Positions 55,701-64,000 of a stretch of 64,000 nucleotides of DNA are shown here, piece after piece. The notes under the pieces were generated by a model. The model searched no databases. It was given only the letters and a program-made list of their open reading frames with translations, and was not told the DNA's origin. Position 1 is the stretch's first letter. Each line of letters begins with the position of its first letter. Made by a program: the position numbers and the translations under genes. Source of the DNA: Hexactinellida sp. DTS-2022 (lineage: Eukaryota; Porifera; Hexactinellida); assembly GCA_028753945.1 (NCBI GenBank), contig JAPNXP010000002.1, forward strand, positions 1,426,001-1,490,000, in the 5' to 3' direction.

Positions 55701-58170
55701 CAACTGAGCGGTTGGAAGGCAGTAGTCTTCTTCCGTCGGGCAGATTGATGCCCCGCCCCTCCACCAGCCCCTTCAGAACAGAGGACACGTGGAGAGGCGC
55801 TTTATCCGCCTCATCCACCACCAGTGTGTACCCCTTCTTAACCGCAGTGACCAGAGGAGAGTCCAGATACTCGAGTCTCCCCTCCCTCAGCACGGGCTGA
55901 GTCGTTAGACTCTGCACACTGCTGTCTCTGTGCAGCTGTATGTACTCTCTGGGGCGGGACAGTCTCTGCAGCAGTCTGTCGGCCAGCTTGTTCTTGCCGA
56001 CGCCCTGGTTCCCCACCAGCAGCAGATGCTCTCCGCTCAGATAGTCACGCAGCATAGCCGCCAGCACGCCCTCCTGCTGCTCGTTGCTGTAGAATAAAAC
56101 GTCTGGCACCAGCGCCAGCTCCTCCGCGCTCTGGGAGCCTCTCTCTCTCGCCGCGGAGCTCCAGCTGACGGGCGTATCTGGCGTGTCAGCTGACTGCTCT
56201 GCTATGTTGTGTCTGATCAGCTGTTCTTCCAGCGTGTTCCTAGCCAGCGGCGTGAGGAACCGGTAGAGACACGCCTTCTTAACTAGCCCCACGAGAGAAG
56301 CAGTGTCATCATTGTTCAGTCTCTTAGCGATCCGCAGCAGCTGTCGGGTGGAGAGGGACTGCGCCAGGGACTGGGAAGTCGCGTCGTTCCTGCTGCCCCT
56401 GAGGGAGCTGGCTAGCCGCGTCAGCTGGGAGAGACGCGTGTCCCCCCTCAGAGCTGGGTACAGAGTCTGCACTATGCTCAGCTCTGTCGCGGGAGTCAGT
56501 TCGGGGAGAGACTTTATTCGGAACATGGAGAGCCCCTCGCTGCCCAGCCACTTGTTGGGCGTGGCCTGAGTGGGGGCGGGAGGCTCGCTGATGCCTATAA
56601 TACGGAACTGCGGGTGCACAGGGTACACTCCCTCTGTCGGCTGTTCCCGGCTGACAAGCCCGCTGTACTGATCAGCTGGTATCAGTCTGGACCCGTCGGG
56701 GAGGGAGGCGAATCTGTGGGTGACGAGACTCTGCAGAGAGGCCAGGGTTCCCGGGTCCAGTCTGTGGAGCCCGTCCAGCACGGCTATCCCCCCTCTGAGG
56801 GCGGCTTCCACCAGTGGGGAGTTCCTCCAGCCCGTGTTGCCAGTGAGAGGGTCCGTCACCCTCTGCTGCAGCAGGTCCCTGGCGGTCATGTCGCGGTAGC
56901 AGAATATCTCCGTGGTCTCTCTCTCAACGCGGCGAGACAGGATATCCACGAGCAGAGACTTTCCGCAGCCCCTGTCTCCCACCACTGCCAGGTCCCCCTG
57001 TGCACACAGCCGCTCCAGCTCGCGCAGCACGCAGGAGTGGTGCTCAGTCAGCACGGCGCCCGCCTGCAGCAGCGGGGATGTCCCGCGGGGAGCCGGTTTC
57101 TGCTCGGACAGCTGTAGCTTAAACTTCCTGCTCAAGGAGAGCGCCAGCTCCCTCAGCTTAGAGTCGTGCTCCATCAGAGGCAGCAGGTAGGAGAGAGCTC
57201 GGTCGTAGCTTATCTGGCCAGACTCTACGTCACGTAGTACGGATACAACTTGGTGAAATGGAATGTCTGTGACTGCAGTGGGCAGTGCATCTCTATTACC
57301 ACTCTCTGCGGTATTCAACCTGTGTAGCGAGTACAGGACGGATAGGAAGCTCCTCGCCTGTGCGGGAGGCAGGTCGGGGAGAGTCTGTGTGACTGAGTGC
57401 AACAGCTCCTGGAAGGGCGGCTCCGCTACGAGTCTCGCCTGGAACCTAGACCTCAGCGGCGGGTCCAGCGTGTGTCCCCTGTAGGGCGGGACGGGGAGCC
57501 CCAGCGCTATCACTCGGAACTCCTCGTGCACCCTCTCCAGCCGCATGTCTCGCATGCTGTCAGCTGACAGCTCAGCTCGCAGTCTGTCGAACCTCTCAGC
57601 TGAGAGGAGGAACCGCCCGTCCTCCAGTCTCATCTCTCTGTTCTCCAGCAGGTTGTGGATGAGGGGGAGCACGTTCCTCTCGGTCCGCTCTATCCCGTCT
57701 AGCAGCAGCACCCGCCCCCCCAGCGCGGCCCGCACGGCCGCCTGGTCGACATACACTCCGCTGCCGGCCACGATCTCCCTCCGCTGCTTGAGCTCGCTCT
57801 CCGTGGTGTCTCTGCTGAGACTCAGGTACTCCACCTCTCGGCGGGTCAGCTCGCAGAAGCTCAGGGCGACAGCGCGCCGCGCGGGGCCCGCGCCCCCCAA
57901 CAGGAACATGTCCTGTCCGAGGATGTCTTTCTGCAGACACCACTTGAGGTGCGCGGCCAGACTCCTCTCCACGGAGGCCAGACCCCCGGGGGGGAGGAAC
58001 CCAGAGGGGACAAGAGAGGGGTGCTTGGGGGGACGGACGGACTTAGAAACATTGCCGATACGGACTATCTCTCCAGAGAATAAACGGAGCTGTTGAGGGA
58101 ATACTTTCCTTGGGCGGAATAGTTTAACCTGGTGCAGAATCAATGGTTTCAATAGGAAGGAATTAGCCAT
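52759..58170 (-). CDS. VWA8: VWA8, mitochondrial AAA-VWA ATPase
   Basis: VWA8 is a large dynein- or midasin-like AAA+ ATPase of the mitochondrial matrix. Single exon, 1,803 residues; the family is about 1,900. The N-terminus (RPRKVFPQQLRLFSG) is Arg-rich without acidic residues and fits a matrix-targeting signal. There are three AAA modules. The first has a degenerate P-loop GGAGPARRA (about 92), as the family does. The second has VVGDRGCGKS (about 396). The third has LVGNQGVGKN (about 718) with a Walker B LVVDEADKAP. GGNTWAGGTGGRDTAGLGGK (about 1460) is a VWA8 hallmark. The C-terminal VWA domain has the MIDAS motif DVSGSMYRF (about 1620) and ends near FIGSLGDQALRL. Very GC-rich with no intron. 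The 221-bp gap to MCM10 holds an AATAAA for that gene. Confidence 0.96.
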   Translation of the reverse strand: MANSFLLKPLILHQVKLFRPRKVFPQQLRLFSGEIVRIGNVSKSVRPPKHPSLVPSGFLPPGGLASVERSLAAHLKWCLQKDILGQDMFLLGGAGPARRAVALSFCELTRREVEYLSLSRDTTESELKQRREIVAGSGVYVDQAAVRAALGGRVLLLDGIERTERNVLPLIHNLLENREMRLEDGRFLLSAERFDRLRAELSADSMRDMRLERVHEEFRVIALGLPVPPYRGHTLDPPLRSRFQARLVAEPPFQELLHSVTQTLPDLPPAQARSFLSVLYSLHRLNTAESGNRDALPTAVTDIPFHQVVSVLRDVESGQISYDRALSYLLPLMEHDSKLRELALSLSRKFKLQLSEQKPAPRGTSPLLQAGAVLTEHHSCVLRELERLCAQGDLAVVGDRGCGKSLLVDILSRRVERETTEIFCYRDMTARDLLQQRVTDPLTGNTGWRNSPLVEAALRGGIAVLDGLHRLDPGTLASLQSLVTHRFASLPDGSRLIPADQYSGLVSREQPTEGVYPVHPQFRIIGISEPPAPTQATPNKWLGSEGLSMFRIKSLPELTPATELSIVQTLYPALRGDTRLSQLTRLASSLRGSRNDATSQSLAQSLSTRQLLRIAKRLNNDDTASLVGLVKKACLYRFLTPLARNTLEEQLIRHNIAEQSADTPDTPVSWSSAARERGSQSAEELALVPDVLFYSNEQQEGVLAAMLRDYLSGEHLLLVGNQGVGKNKLADRLLQRLSRPREYIQLHRDSSVQSLTTQPVLREGRLEYLDSPLVTAVKKGYTLVVDEADKAPLHVSSVLKGLVEGRGINLPDGRRLLPSNRSVGSSESVEQCIPVHPDFRMIVLANRPGFPFLGNNFFANMGDLFSTHAVDNLDFASELSLIRNYAPSLSDDVINKLLAVMQELRSMADEGKLRYPYSTRESVAIARHLALFPEEGLANAVRNVFDFDSFDKDTQKLLIQVLHKHGIPLGASPNNVKLARHSPLPPARYFSTWSLSGNKQTARPLSTHPLRCSAPFPLSVSSCSLDRSYHRGQRFSEIVCSWSVPTEAGTRLRDVKIASDPGGNPDQYLHMVATDPVALYTMKLAQHGSVRSSSTELSEDAVLLSDLFYCYSSVRRRRPHFKLCPLTHPLSGQVVLFESASQSWLWIDPISRSARWVQTSTAASAVAKKIGINITDEDINVVLSCEGNKIYAYSIGGFVLSCLDLSSMQIHKQHYPFPINSLVQLNDKKWLAASNEHAFLCTHGDATESHFPDQIHSIDIPNIQLVTSALIIKCAPTQADDSVESASQQLLFSNPSVYAGVSTCSASRNFLSTHDRPASSRGPAYSAALPRHSLVLNLLPPDGRGETTLEAVDLLNRTLTEYTLHKPAPPHTRHRAYPHSNDSADYVLATAANSDDVIVVDRFGQVLQLELAARSLESSLAAWREMAGAGQGEGDKLRVTRERFSGEDVKFPKHGRVDPENAPHVGGNTWAGGTGGRDTAGLGGKGGPYRLDAGHDVSQLSDEEKARVPEEVTRAAREMGREAFEKRMRDIDMGSHDAALYQQYLGRVRQQIAALKGTLTGMESKGTERSWLRHQSTGELDDSKLVDSISGDRNVFVRRGEEEREVGAPGSESKLMRLLVDVSGSMYRFNSIDGRMERSMEAVLMVLEAFKGFEEKVQLEVTGHSGDDSRVEFVSRDTVPGNENERLLVLKRMLAHAQFCWSGDNTLEATQRAVKELSGQEGEQQYLVVLSDANFDRYGINAREYGDILMSEPRVNAFVIFIGSLGDQALRLKESLPAGKAYVCMDTKDIPDILKQIFASSLE

Positions 58171-58391
58171 TACTTCTTATAACATATTAATTGAGAACAT
58201 GGTCAAGAGTGGCAAATACTGATTCTAACATTCTGAGGAGTTGCAGCTAATAATGGGACCGACAAATGGGATTTCATTATCTTAATTAAACAAAATAGAA
58301 GAATTTATTTAATATACATTATAAAAATGTCTAATGTAGTATGCATTAATTAAATATACGTAAATCGGGAAAATAGATAAATTACATTTTC
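58171..58391. other. Gap between the MCM10-type gene and VWA8
   Basis: On the minus strand it has AATAAA about 90 bp after the upstream stop and a pyrimidine stretch ending AACTCCTCAG about 60 bp before the VWA8 start. Confidence 0.35.
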
Positions 58392-60093
58392 TTACATTAG
58401 ATATTTATCTTCGAATCCTCGAACGTGTAAATCGTCGGCATTCGTTTTAGTTTTGATTGGCAATCGAGACTTTATGAATTGCAGACTGCCACAACCTCCA
58501 CACTGTGACTTAGGATAGGAAGAGTTGTACACTGATTTCACATTGTCACACTTCTAAAGTTAAACGAGCAGACATTAATATACTTGTACGTATATAAACG
58601 GAACGCATACATGGCAAAGGAGTGTGCTATATTATTAGATTATTATTATTTAGATTGCTCTAGCAAGTGACTTTAGGTCCCAAGAGAACTAATTGTGTTT
58701 ATTCACCCATGAATAGCAGCTTGTTAATTAACCTTTTAGCCAACATATTTTGTGCAGATCACACTTGTTATTAGATAAACTACTTATATACTACGGTACA
58801 GTTATTACCTTGCAAACAAAGTAAGATTTGACAACTCTCTTCCTGGTGAGCACGTGGTATCTCTTCATACAGTTCCTGAGTGCAGTTTCTGCCGTGTAGT
58901 TACACAGGGTGCAGGTGACTAGTGTTACTTTAATATCAGTTAAAGTGCTCTTGAAGTTAACCTTTGATTCTTGTTTCTCTAATGTTTCTAGCTTCTTCTC
59001 TAGATCTGACATTTGCTGTTCTTCTACAGTCCAGTTGTATCTAAATTATAAGTTATAACACGAGTCAGACAAAATATGTTTTTTTCCACCTGAAAGTCAA
59101 TTTAGAAAATTCTCCGTTATTTAGACCATACATAATAACCTATGTGAAAGCCAAGATGTACAGTGGAGATTCAACACCAAAATGAAATGTACATAGTCAA
59201 TAAAACAATACAATTAAGTATTGAAATGCTCATCGGAGATCCGACAAATTTGTTTATATTTGATCAAAGTGTCAACACAAATGCCCACTATACAAAATAA
59301 AATATTGTTGCATTGTATATGTTGATATTTTAATGCAATGGAACTCGTTGCATAAGATTAGAACAGTGTTATTCCTTCAAGCACATGTTGCACAAAACAA
59401 ACACATTTTGCATGCAACATTCTTAAAAGTGGATGGTGGTTAAGTGGAGTACAAATGTTCGACGGAAATAAAATGTGTTATAAGAGAGCAGATACACTAT
59501 GTATAAGTTGCATAATATACTATACTACATACAAATATAAACAACAAATACTACGTATGTATAAATCTATTTCTTACTTAGATTTTGAACTGATTAACGC
59601 ATCAGACTCAGTTAGAGCAGGTGTTTGCGTGGATTGAGGAATGAGAACAGATCTCATTTGTTTGATCTCACTCAGCCTACGAGGCGAGACAATCTTAACA
59701 AACTCATTCGGATTGTTAGCTGGAATAGGTTTTATCTTTGGTAACTTCGATCTATCAGAAATTCTAAAAACTTTGTGATTGGTTTTACCTAAAAATATAA
59801 ATTAACTAATTATCCCAATAAAATGTGCGAAGTTAAAGTTAAACACCTCTCTTAGCACTTGGGTTGATATAACTGGCAGGTCTCTTTCTATCAGTTTTTA
59901 GAAACGATTCAGTTTCCAGATTGAATACAGCCAGAGCTGAAGTTAATTTGGTTGCGTCGTTACTAATAGAGCTTTGGGGACAGCTTTGTTCAGATTTTAG
60001 ATTTGAGTTCTGTGCAATCTTATCAGATTGGCTGTGAGTAGGATTCTGACCCCTTTTGTCAATTTCACAAAGAAATAATTCTAGCTCATTCAT
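58392..60093 (-). CDS. MCM10 C-terminal-domain protein, short
   Basis: Four exons join in frame: 60093-59847, 59788-59572, 59040-58809 and 58553-58392, giving about 285 residues. The last 130 residues match the zinc region of MCM10's C-terminal domain: a charged helix (LEKKLETLEKQES), then VTLVTCTLCNYTA (full MCM10: VVTCKTCxYT), a second pair FVCKKCD, a third CGGCGS, and a final RGFEDKYLM like the RGEEHAKFL of MCM10. MCM10 loads CMG-associated polymerase alpha at replication origins. The DNA-binding OB-fold and its zinc finger are absent, and an in-frame stop precedes the first Met with another gene only 183 bp upstream. It may be a split gene or a paralogue. Intron 2 contains TTGTTGCAT-rich repeat. 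Confidence 0.62.
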
Positions 60094-60276
60094 GTTAACA
60101 CCCTATACCTCTTTTCAATATAACTACAGCAATAACTATCTGTAAATAGTACTAAATTAATCTGAAAGATACAACGTATTTATTAAACAAGCTCACAGCT
60201 AGGTAGTAGTGAAATAGATATAAATACAGAATTAAACAATAAATACTTGGAATAATGAATAATCTGACAGCTGGGA

Positions 60277-60830
60277 TTATGTATATCTTGAAATGAGAGA
60301 TTTAACTTTATCCGGATCAGAAAAATAAGCAAACCGGTATTGCTTAGGTTTTATCCGTCTCCTGATGAAGAACACTATGTAGTTAACTGATACGAATATA
60401 TAGGGAGCTACAAGCAAGCACATGCCCAATGTGAATAGTATCTCAATGAGAGAGCTCATAGCTCGGTCGAATATCATTAGATAGATTGGTAGGGAGCTGA
60501 AACGAATCGATAGATCTTGACCAATTAGTATATGCGGAAAATTTTCAGGTCGATAGAGTACTGCAATAAGGATTGGATATACGCACATAATAGACATACA
60601 TAATACGTGGAAAGCTAGAGAGAGAGACAGAAGAAATGAGGTTATTCTGTATTCCTTATAGGTCCCTTTGTAGTAAGCAAATAAAGGGGGAAATAAAGGG
60701 ACCAGCAAAAGGAGAGTATCATCAATAGGAACACAGCGAGGAACATAAGAGGCCCACAAACGGCATTCAGGCCCCTATTGACAAAAGTCACTATCGCCTC
60801 AACAGTACTATTGGTTATATTTACAGCCAT
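60277..60830 (-). CDS. Multi-pass membrane protein, unidentified, apparent frameshift
   Basis: Two overlapping frames look like one protein. The first (60830-60645) has GPLMFLAVFLLMILSFCW, a membrane segment, then ends. The second (open to 60277) continues with ITSFLLSLSLAFHVLCMS, VYPILIAVLY and a long hydrophobic stretch through LIEILFTLGMCLLVAPYIFV to a basic tail RRRIKPKQYRF. The switch would fall near the C5/T3 run at about 60680-60695; either a real one-base change or a sequence error. Four to five membrane segments. No DHHC, GPCR or transporter motif that I recognise. First of four same-strand genes. Confidence 0.5.
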
Positions 60831-61164
60831 TGCAAGTGTGTATTGCTGTGAGTGAACATTCGTTACAATTTATACAAAGTAGATAAGTTAAAAATAGAAT
60901 TAAAAAGTTACTATTTTAGTGATCGAAAGTATATAAGTACAAACAAATACAATTAATACACTGTCGTAAGCAGTGGTCTTGATAGACTAAGTTAAATTCT
61001 AGAAACGTGTACAGATGTTTTCAGGAAGTTGCAAGAATAAATTAACAGATCATAATGCTACTCAGTATTAGTCTGCACCTCAATTACTATAACTAAGTCA
61101 ATATTAAACAATTATTCTATGCAGATTTAGGTATCAACTCTTTCGAAGAAACCAAAAGTATATA
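60831..61164. other. Intergenic, nothing recognised
   Basis: AT-rich spacer upstream of the membrane-protein gene, presumably its promoter. Confidence 0.35.
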
Positions 61165-61394
61165 CAGTTAGGTTCTTTTATTATGAACATTCAAGGGACC
61201 AAAAATTGTGTCCATAATATTAGAGATACTTCATGATAATAAAACTCAACTTAATATAGACCCTATGTAAGTTGTTAAATTAGGACCATTGGGCTTGTTC
61301 ATAATAAAAATATGTCCATATTAAGCGAATGGAGGAATATTCGTCGAAGGAGTTTTGGTCGAACGGAATTTTGGTCGAAAATTTTTGAGAAACA

Positions 61395-62550
61395 ATGCAT
61401 CCAAGTGTTGTAAATACATTTCCCAAGCTAGAGTCAGTCAAACGCATTATACGAGTATACAAAAGCGCCGGTATAGAAACTTGTGGACACCCTGAAAGCG
61501 CAGCTGGAATTATCATTTCAGAGAAGTATAAAACGACTCTTAAAGGCGATCCATTTTTATTGTTTGATTCCGGATTTGGTGATGAACAAAGAATGCTTCT
61601 GTACGTCACCCCGAAATTTTTGTCCATTCTTAGCAAGAGTAATAATTGGTTCTGCGATGGGACCTTTAAAGTAGTCCCAGAGCTGTTTTCCAGTTATATT
61701 CAATTCACGCAGAATTTGAAGGATTGGTAATAACATGCGTCTACGCATTACTATCCAATAAGGAAGAATCGACCTATGATACAGCATTTCGTAAATTACT
61801 TGGAATCGAACGAGCACTGAACCCTCAGTCCATAATGGTTGACTTTGAAAAAGCAGCTATAAATGCTTTGGAAAACAAATTTATCTGTTATTAGTGCCTG
61901 TTTTTTTCATCTATCGCAAAATATTTACCGGAAAATTCAGGCAGAAGGATTAACTACAAATTACCGACAAGACCGCGATTCTCATTGAAAATTAAGATGT
62001 TACCCAGTCTTGCCTTTATTCCTGAAATCGACGTAATAGATTGTTTCAAGAGAATCCTTATATAGAGCTGAGCTTTGTAGAGTTCAGATTTTTTCCCATA
62101 CTAAAAGCCCAGGCTTACTTTCTAAAGGTCAATTTCAAACTCTGGAAAAAAACTGACCTTTCTCAGTGCATGAATACACATAGTGAAAAACTGAACTCTA
62201 CAAAGCTCAGCTCTATATAAGTAATTTCTTGTTTCAATATATTGATGCCATATTTTCCTGAAAATGCAATATCCGTGGCCAACTATTTCGAAAACAATTA
62301 CATAGGTAGAAAGCTACCAAATGGAAGTAGAAGAGCACTCTATCCTATCAGATTATGGAACATGTTTACCAGAGTTGGGAATAATCAAGCACGTACCAAC
62401 AACTATGACGAAGGTTGGCATAATGCCTTTCAAACCACTGTATCAATTTCTCATCCAACACTAAGCAATCTATTAATTGTGTTACAAAGAGAACAGTCAC
62501 TGCATGAAGCTACACTAGCTAAATGGGAGGTAGGAGTGGTAAAATAGCAT
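61395..62550 (+). pseudogene. MULE transposase, frameshifted and interrupted
   Basis: The first frame (61395-61727) has NNWFCDGTFKVVPELFSS, the first catalytic Asp block of MULE transposases (FxDGTFKxxPxxF). After a frame change near 61710 come ITCVYALLSNKEESTYDTAF and MVDFEKAAINAL, the second Asp block (xxDFExAxxxA). A stop follows near 61890. The third block, RTNNYDEGWHNAFQ with the catalytic Glu, is in the 62242-62547 frame after a 180-bp insertion. At least two frame changes plus that insertion inactivate it. Confidence 0.82.
62050..62228. mobile_element. MULE-type MITE inside the MULE transposase, 9-bp TSD
   Basis: Inverted ends centre on CTTATATAGAGCTGAGCTTT and its inverse. The 9-bp direct repeat TTGTTTCAA lies at 62041-62049 and 62229-62237. 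Confidence 0.82.
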
Positions 62551-62926
62551 CCAGAACTTTGCAAGAGCGAAACGAAAGGTTACAGACGTTAGTTTCCAGT
62601 TATGAAGAACGTGAAACTCTGTCATATCTAAGAGGTATCGCGTATAATTTCGATTTTAGAATTTTATTGTTCTTTCTTTTCTTTCAGTATAGCCCTCAGT
62701 ACAAGTCTGTGTCTATGTATCTCTTTTAATTAAAAGTATTTAATTGTAGTCACCATATTTATTGATATTGCCAATAATCTGTTCGACCAATAATCCGTTC
62801 GACCAATTTTCCTTCGACGAATATTCCGGTCGACTAATCATCCTTTCGACCAAAAATCTTTCGACGAATATTCTATTACCCATATTAAGCAGACGAAATA
62901 TGCTTCATAATAAGCAGACCTGACTG

Positions 62927-63699
62927 TAATAAGCATCAGATATACGCCATAATTGTAAATAATACGAATACAGTATACCTAGCACAAAAGAATCCAATTG
63001 AAATACGTACTGCATATACGTAGAAATTAAGGCATTTGGATCTTTCGACCCGGATTGAGATCAATTTTTTAGGATCTGGATCGAATCGTGATCGGGAACT
63101 GAACCGAAGATTTTATAGTACAAGACAAGATCCCAATCCTTTTTCAGATTAATACAGGCAATTTAAAAATAACTACCGTACTTAAGTTCTTTTAAATCTG
63201 TAGAAGAGGCCTTTTGCCTCAAATATTGAAACAAACTTACTATATATTGTCAATATCTGCCTGATTTAATTATCAAAGGTTCGTAAAGGATCCTGATCGG
63301 ATCATAGATCCTTTCAGAAACTAGGATCGTTACAGGGATTTAGATCATAATTCCATCCAGGATAAGGAAAAAGCCCTGTAAATGACGACTCGCTACCCGT
63401 GACTCGAGTCACCTGACTCGGGACAAAATTTAATGACTCGAGTCGTGTTCTGTTGTAAATTTATGGGAACTCTGTAGGCTCCCAACAATTGCCCCCTACC
63501 CCTAGCGGCTCAACTTGTCCACAGCTTATATAAATTGTTGATAAATTACCAGACTCTAGAACAGTTAGCAATTCTTACACACTAAATCAACATGACGAAA
63601 ATCGAATAAACAACAAATAAAGATCTCTCCTACATATAACTAAATGATTTAGGAAATGGATAGGCAGTTAGAGTGCATATAGTACAACGTTAGTTCGAT
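62927..63699. other. Intergenic, nothing firm
   Basis: AT-rich, with GATCC-containing iterations (GATCTGGATCGAATCGTGAT, near 63070; GATCCTGATCGGATCATAGA, near 63290) and GACTCGAGTCA words (63400-63445). No gene. Confidence 0.4.
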
Positions 63700-64000
63700 T
63701 TATTTGCTGCTCCAGGGCTCTCCCCTGCCTCCGCTGGCTGAGTTCTCCACCACCATCCCTCTGAACGGTAGCGAGGGGTCAGGTTGGTCAGAACGCATGT
63801 ACAGCTGGGACTCCTTCTGTCCGTACTGGACAATGTCCGGCCCCAGACTATAGTTGCCGGAGTGTCTGGCGGGGAACATGGCAGGGGTGTGCGGTTGGTG
63901 AGAGCGGGATTTGTAGCTGGGCTCCTGCAGATGAGGCCCGGCCTGGGAGCTGCAGTCGCTAGGCTCAGGTGCGCCGAATATAGAGGACTGGGTTGGAGGC
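63700..64000 (-). CDS. 3' end of an unidentified GC-rich gene
   Basis: An open frame runs from the window edge to a TAA at 63702-63700, about 100 codons rich in Ser, Pro and Gly and typical of a disordered C-terminus (HTPAMFPARHSGNYSLGPDI, then RSDQPDPSLPFRGMVVENSA). Its GC-rich codons match the real genes here, and the AAATAAAT at the stop could serve as a poly(A) signal. No domain recognised. Most of the gene lies beyond 64000. Confidence 0.6.
   Translation of the reverse strand, partial: PPTQSSIFGAPEPSDCSSQAGPHLQEPSYKSRSHQPHTPAMFPARHSGNYSLGPDIVQYGQKESQLYMRSDQPDPSLPFRGMVVENSASGGRGEPWSSK

Larger units (their letters stand above)
61327..62879 (+). mobile_element. MULE (Mutator-like) transposon, 11-bp TSD
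   Basis: Long inverted ends share GAATATTCGTCGAA and many TTTTGGTCGAA words on the left, with TTCGACCAA and TTCGACGAATATTC on the right. The direct repeat CCATATTAAGC flanks it (61316-61326 and 62880-62890), near the 9-bp duplication usual for MULEs. It encodes a broken transposase. Confidence 0.82.
61165..62926. mobile_element. TA-target MITE split by a MULE
   Basis: The left end is CAGTTAGGTTCTTTTATTAT and the right end is CATAATAAGCAGACCTGACTG, both bordered by TA. It is the same family as 901-1093. Without the insertion it would be about 200 bp. Confidence 0.78.

Noticed and set aside
52886..58096. Plus-strand frames opposite VWA8
   Set aside because: Antisense shadows of the VWA8 exon with no recognisable domains.
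60642..60830. ZDHHC-type palmitoyltransferase
   Set aside because: The first membrane segment is vaguely similar, but no DHHC cysteine-rich domain is present.

Overview
The window is animal nuclear DNA. It carries PWP1, an intersectin, an ankyrin-repeat TRP channel, ARMC2, VWA8 and an MCM10-type replication factor. Where genes have introns these are spliceosomal GT-AG, and GC-rich exons sit in very AT-rich intergenic DNA packed with DNA transposons. The clade cannot be fixed from the sequence. ARMC2 implies motile cilia or flagella. Two very long genes without introns (intersectin 5.5 kb, VWA8 5.4 kb) and short head-to-tail spacing point to an intron-poor, compact lineage.

Layout. 1-2,385: PWP1 (5' end of the gene, minus strand, one intron) and an NHL-propeller protein gene. 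2,386-11,620: repeats, an ABCC-type transporter pseudogene, nested MITEs and a decayed ROCO/COR-like fragment. 12,057-17,913: a 5.86-kb transposon with inverted arrays of a 22-bp subterminal repeat. It encodes a KDZ-type transposase (seven exons, one apparent frameshift) and, convergently, an intact Ulp1-like protease with a C-terminal PHD-like finger. This is the most interesting object in the window. 18,770-25,370: a small unnamed gene and the intersectin gene. 25,371-41,960: a gene desert of hAT and TA-target MITEs, a palindrome array, 63-bp tandem repeats, five 1.4-1.8 kb repeat units that each end in the same hairpin, and a PIF/Harbinger relic. 41,964-49,721: a TRPA-like channel gene (seven exons) whose 2.9-kb second intron is a pile of nested inverted repeats. 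50,542-60,830: four minus-strand genes head to tail (membrane protein, MCM10 C-terminal-type protein, VWA8, ARMC2) with gaps of about 150-220 bp. 61,165-62,926: a TA-target MITE split by a MULE that is itself split by a MULE-type MITE. 63,700-64,000: the 3' end of an unidentified gene.

The host genes are unrelated housekeeping or ciliary functions: ribosome biogenesis, endocytosis and actin scaffolding, mitochondrial AAA-VWA ATPase, axoneme assembly, replication and sensory cation channel. The repeats are mostly cut-and-paste elements with recognisable target-site duplications. I saw no LTR or LINE coding sequence, tRNA, rRNA or CRISPR array.
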